From contig CAXYDN010000004.1 in NCBI GenBank assembly GCA_964276145.1, positions 1 through 64,000 of the forward strand: a stretch of DNA of 64,000 nt, given 5' to 3'. The position numbers and the translations under genes were made by a program. The stretch is from SCGC-AAA076-P13 sp964276145. Lineage in GTDB: Bacteria > Pseudomonadota > Gammaproteobacteria > Magnimaribacterales > D2472. How positions within the stretch are numbered: the first letter of the stretch is position 1; each line of letters begins with the position of its first letter. A model generated the notes under the pieces. That model did not search any database. It was given only the letters and a program-made list of their open reading frames with translations, and was not told the origin of the DNA. Positions 60,740 to 64,000 of the stretch are shown in pieces.

Positions 60740-63700
60740 GTGTCAAAGACTAATACCTTTATATTGCAGGGCAAGAAAAGTTTTTCAGACTCCAAGTTAG
60801 AGCAACTCAACTTCGACTTCAACAAAATCAATACTCAAAATGCTGAAATTAGCTCGAATGAAATTTATATTTTAGCTTCAAAAAATCAAGATCTAAATCT
60901 TGATGATTTAAAAAATATTTTAAATGCTAATGATTCATTAGAGACTTTTTCATTTTTAGTTGGTCCAAGATCTGGAACTATTTCTCCATGGTCATCTAAA
61001 ACCGAAGACATAATTAAAAATGTTGGTATCCAAAATGTCACTAGGGTAGAAAAGTTTTATGGGATTCATATTTCTAATTTTTCCAAAGACGCTGATTTAG
61101 ATTTATCAATGTTTTTTGATCGAATGACACAATCTATTTATTTTGACTATGAAGATTGTAAAGATTTCTTAAATATTGATCCGCAAAGGGCAGTTAGTGT
61201 CATAGATATTATTGGTGGAGGCTTAAAAACACTTCAAGATGCAAATAAAAGCTTTGGATTTGCTATGAGTAACGATGAAATTGAATATTTGTATGATTTT
61301 TATTCAAAAGTAGCCAGAAACCCTACAGATGCTGAGCTTATGATGTTTGCTCAAGCTAATTCTGAGCACTGTAGGCATAAAATATTCAATGCTAAATGGA
61401 CAATTAATGGTGCTTCTAAGAATAATAGCCTTTTTGATCTTATAAAAGAGACAAGCAAGCAGTCTCCAAATGGAATTATTTCAGCTTACAAAGATAATGC
61501 TGCAATTACAGAAGGTGAAGAAGTGGAAAGACTTCATCTAGATGATAAAAATGATTACACCTTTGTTCAAGATAAACTTAATTCAACTATTAAAGTAGAA
61601 ACACACAACCATCCCACAGCTATTTCTCCTTATCCAGGAGCTGCTACAGGATCTGGTGGAGAAATTAGAGATGAGGGTGCCACTGGAAGAGGGGCAAAAC
61701 CTAAAATAGGTTTGGTTGGTTTTAATGTTTCTAATCTAAGAATTCCAAACCTTGAAAGAAGTTGGGAGGGTGATGAGCATAAACCAGAAAGAATAGCCTC
61801 TCCTTTAAATATTATGATTGAAGCTCCAATCGGAGCTGCAGCATTTAATAATGAATTTGGAAGACCATCCACTCTTGGTTATTTTAGGTCTTATGAAACA
61901 GAATTTAATACTGAAAATAAAGCCTTTGGTTATCACAAACCGATAATGCTGGCAGGCGGTATTGGTGAGATAAGAGATAGAAATAATTTTAAATTACAAA
62001 TTACTGAGGATTATCATGTTGTTGTCCTTGGTGGTCCTGCTATGTTAATTGGTCTAGGAGGTGGGGCAGCTTCTTCAGTATCTTCTGGAGATAGTGATGA
62101 GGATCTAGATTTTGCTTCTGTCCAAAGAGATAACGCGGAAATGGAAAGAAGGTGTCAGGAAGTTATTAATATATGCTCATCACAAGACGATAGTTTTATA
62201 GAATTTATTCATGATGTTGGAGCTGGTGGTCTGTCTAATGCCATTCCAGAATTAGCAAAAGACTCAGATCTTGGTGTCTATATCGAGCTTGATAAAATTC
62301 CTAATTCAGATAAATCTATGTCGCCAATGGAAATTTGGTCCAATGAATCTCAAGAGAGATACGTATTAGCTGTTCATCCAGAAAACAAAGAAGCATTTGA
62401 AAATATTTGCAAAAGAGAAAGATGCGTTTATGCATTTGTGGGAGTAACAACCTCTGAAAAGTCTGTAAAACTTTTTGATTCAAAAACAGATTCGTATCCG
62501 GTAAATGTCCCTTTATCAATGCTTTTTGGTGATTTACCTATAACTGATATGACAGTCTCAAAATCTGAATCAGCTGATATGGATGAGGATAATGCATCCC
62601 AATTTGAATTTGATGATAGTTTGAAGAAAGTTCTTCGTCACCCAACAGTTTCAAGCAAATCCTTCCTTATTACAATTGGGGATAGAACAGTTGGGGGTAT
62701 GGTAGCAAGGGATCAATTTATTGGCCCATATCAAGTGCCTGTCTCAAATTACTCTATGAGTTTAAGATCCTTTACTTCTAATAGCGGAGAAGTTTTAACT
62801 ATTGGAGAAAAGCCAACACTTGCAGTGAATAACCCAGCAGCCTCAATGAGGATGTCAATAGCAGAAGCTTTAACAAACATGTCAGGGGTATTAATTAAAG
62901 GTTTAGATCAGGTTCAGGTATCAGCTAATTGGATGGCTGCTACAGGAGAGGAAGTTGAAGATATGGCATTAAGAGATGGTGTTGAAGCTCTCTCCAAATC
63001 ATGTGTAGATCTAAATATCTCAGTACCAGTAGGAAAAGATTCTTTGTCCATGAGAACAAAGTGGGAAGATGGAGAAGTTGAGCGAGTTGTTAAGAGTCCT
63101 TTGTCTGGAGTTATAACCGCAATGGCACCAGTAGCAGATGTTAGAAATGCTGTAACACCAGAACTCAATACAGAAATTCCATCAAAGCTAATCTATGTAA
63201 AACTGAACAATAACACCAGGATGTCTGGATCAATTTTTTCAGAAGTTACCCGATCTAATTTTATCAAAACACCAGATGTTGATGACATGAGTTTATTGAA
63301 AGATATGTTTAATTCTATTCAGGAATTGGTGTCTCAAAATAAAATATTAGCTCTTCACGATGTATCTGATGGAGGCCTGATAACAAGTCTACTAGAAATG
63401 GCTTTTACAAAAAAAGTAGGCCTAAAAATTACGGATAAGGAATTAAATAAAAGTAATTTAAATGAGTATTTCTTTTCTGAAGAATTGGGTCTGGTAATGC
63501 AAGTCGCTATTTCTGAAATCGACACTATTGAAGAAAAATTATCTTCTATCGATCTATCTACAAAAATTATTGGTTCTATTTCAGACAATAAAGACATCAG
63601 CATTGGCAATGAACTAGAGAATTTCTTTTCGGAATCAGTTATCACTTTGGAAAAATATTGGAGAGAGGCTAGTCATGCTATTCAAGCAATAAGAGACAAT

Positions 63701-64000
63701 CAATCAATTGCTGATTCAGAATTAAACCTCTTAGATGATCAAGACTATTCAGGTCTTTTTTCTAATGAATCCTTTGATGAAACAACATTAGAAAGTTTTA
63801 ATATCTCTAAAACCAAACCAAGAGTAGCAGTTCTTAGAGAGCAGGGTGTAAATGGTCAAATGGAAATGGCAGCTGCATTTACTTTAGCTGGATTTGAGGC
63901 AGTCGACGTTCATATGCAGGATTTGCTTGATGATAAAGTTAACTTGAAAGACTTTAATGGTCTGGCAGCCTGTGGAGGATTTTCATACGGAGATGTTTTA
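60740..64000 (+). CDS. purL: Phosphoribosylformylglycinamidine synthase PurL (3' end beyond window)
   Basis: Large type PurL of purine synthesis. Starts with GTG at 60740 after a GAGAG stretch; 1,087 codons lie in the window without a stop. Motifs: A-N-S-E-H-C-R-H-K near 206-214, V-E-T-H-N-H-P-T-A near 285-293 (N-terminal FGAM synthase), G-G-E-I-R-D-E-G-A-T-G-R near 305-316, G-G-G-A-A-S-S near 434-440, H-D-V-G-A-G-G near 491-497, V-G-K-D-S-L-S-M near 765-772, and C-terminal glutaminase C-G-G-F-S-Y-G-D (about 1078-1085), whose Cys is the nucleophile. The domain is cut at the window edge. It is not a missing gene: no stop falls within the window. Confidence 0.95.
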   Translation, partial: MSKTNTFILQGKKSFSDSKLEQLNFDFNKINTQNAEISSNEIYILASKNQDLNLDDLKNILNANDSLETFSFLVGPRSGTISPWSSKTEDIIKNVGIQNVTRVEKFYGIHISNFSKDADLDLSMFFDRMTQSIYFDYEDCKDFLNIDPQRAVSVIDIIGGGLKTLQDANKSFGFAMSNDEIEYLYDFYSKVARNPTDAELMMFAQANSEHCRHKIFNAKWTINGASKNNSLFDLIKETSKQSPNGIISAYKDNAAITEGEEVERLHLDDKNDYTFVQDKLNSTIKVETHNHPTAISPYPGAATGSGGEIRDEGATGRGAKPKIGLVGFNVSNLRIPNLERSWEGDEHKPERIASPLNIMIEAPIGAAAFNNEFGRPSTLGYFRSYETEFNTENKAFGYHKPIMLAGGIGEIRDRNNFKLQITEDYHVVVLGGPAMLIGLGGGAASSVSSGDSDEDLDFASVQRDNAEMERRCQEVINICSSQDDSFIEFIHDVGAGGLSNAIPELAKDSDLGVYIELDKIPNSDKSMSPMEIWSNESQERYVLAVHPENKEAFENICKRERCVYAFVGVTTSEKSVKLFDSKTDSYPVNVPLSMLFGDLPITDMTVSKSESADMDEDNASQFEFDDSLKKVLRHPTVSSKSFLITIGDRTVGGMVARDQFIGPYQVPVSNYSMSLRSFTSNSGEVLTIGEKPTLAVNNPAASMRMSIAEALTNMSGVLIKGLDQVQVSANWMAATGEEVEDMALRDGVEALSKSCVDLNISVPVGKDSLSMRTKWEDGEVERVVKSPLSGVITAMAPVADVRNAVTPELNTEIPSKLIYVKLNNNTRMSGSIFSEVTRSNFIKTPDVDDMSLLKDMFNSIQELVSQNKILALHDVSDGGLITSLLEMAFTKKVGLKITDKELNKSNLNEYFFSEELGLVMQVAISEIDTIEEKLSSIDLSTKIIGSISDNKDISIGNELENFFSESVITLEKYWREASHAIQAIRDNQSIADSELNLLDDQDYSGLFSNESFDETTLESFNISKTKPRVAVLREQGVNGQMEMAAAFTLAGFEAVDVHMQDLLDDKVNLKDFNGLAACGGFSYGDVL

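Noticed and set aside
1..64000. CRISPR arrays, insertion sequences, prophage or integron signals
   Set aside because: No regularly spaced repeats, transposase or integrase motifs or phage structural genes were seen; the window is essentially core chromosome.

Overview
The window is AT-rich (roughly one third G+C by eye), densely packed bacterial chromosome. Gene order is typical of Gammaproteobacteria: leuC-leuD-leuB-asd-fimV-truA-trpF-trpB-trpA-accD-dedD-cvpA-purF, topA next to lexA, ppi-lpxH, and an mltF-like gene divergent from purL. Short spacers, many 1-4 bp overlaps, GTG/TTG starts, small proteins for their families and many acyl-CoA dehydrogenases suggest a streamlined marine gammaproteobacterium, for example SAR86-like; that placement is inference. 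I see no insertion sequence, prophage, CRISPR array or rRNA. There is one tRNA (Asn). No stretch longer than about 210 bases lacks a gene. || Layout. 1-1.8 kb: tadA, a GNAT acetyltransferase and xthA. 1.8-13 kb, minus strand: one long run carrying a catabolic cluster like acyclic terpene utilisation (Atu), namely two carboxylase subunits, a TetR regulator, an AtuA-family protein, an enoyl-CoA hydratase and two adjacent acyl-CoA dehydrogenases, followed by the protease Prc. Overlapping palindromes lie in the divergent promoter region at 13.02-13.11 kb. 13-20 kb: GST, a fused MsrA-thioredoxin-MsrB, a nitronate monooxygenase-like protein, RraA, a PlsC-like acyltransferase and a second acyl-CoA dehydrogenase pair. 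20-29.3 kb: nadK, rhomboid, pyrD, topA, two small unknowns, lexA with its SOS box, then 5'-nucleotidase-thrH-queH. 29.3-32.8 kb: prpB-prpC-prpD (methylcitrate cycle), with prpD frameshifted. 32.9-47.3 kb: the aroC/leu/asd/fimV/truA/trp/accD/dedD/cvpA/purF block, interrupted by a 1,129-bp tandem duplication. 47.3-57.9 kb: acnB, small iron/redox genes, SOS-controlled umuDC, two unknown membrane proteins, a frameshifted lpxH, a cyclophilin lipoprotein, a sulfotransferase and an ArsC-like protein. 57.9-64 kb: tRNA-Asn, uvrB, an MltF-like lytic transglycosylase and a purL that runs off the end. || How it works together. The Atu-like operon and the two acyl-CoA dehydrogenase pairs point to breakdown of branched (isoprenoid or sterol-like) acyl-CoAs. 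PrpBCD, probably with AcnB, would handle propionyl-CoA. In both dehydrogenase pairs one subunit keeps the helix-G catalytic Glu while its partner has Gly there but carries the R-K-Q-F-G segment, the hallmark of heteromeric enzymes such as mycobacterial ChsE4-ChsE5. Two SOS boxes tie together lexA and umuDC, and the lexA box may also serve the divergent 5'-nucleotidase operon. || Quality caveats. The duplication junction and two single-base frameshifts in core genes (prpD, lpxH) could be real, but are also what a metagenomic or error-prone assembly produces.
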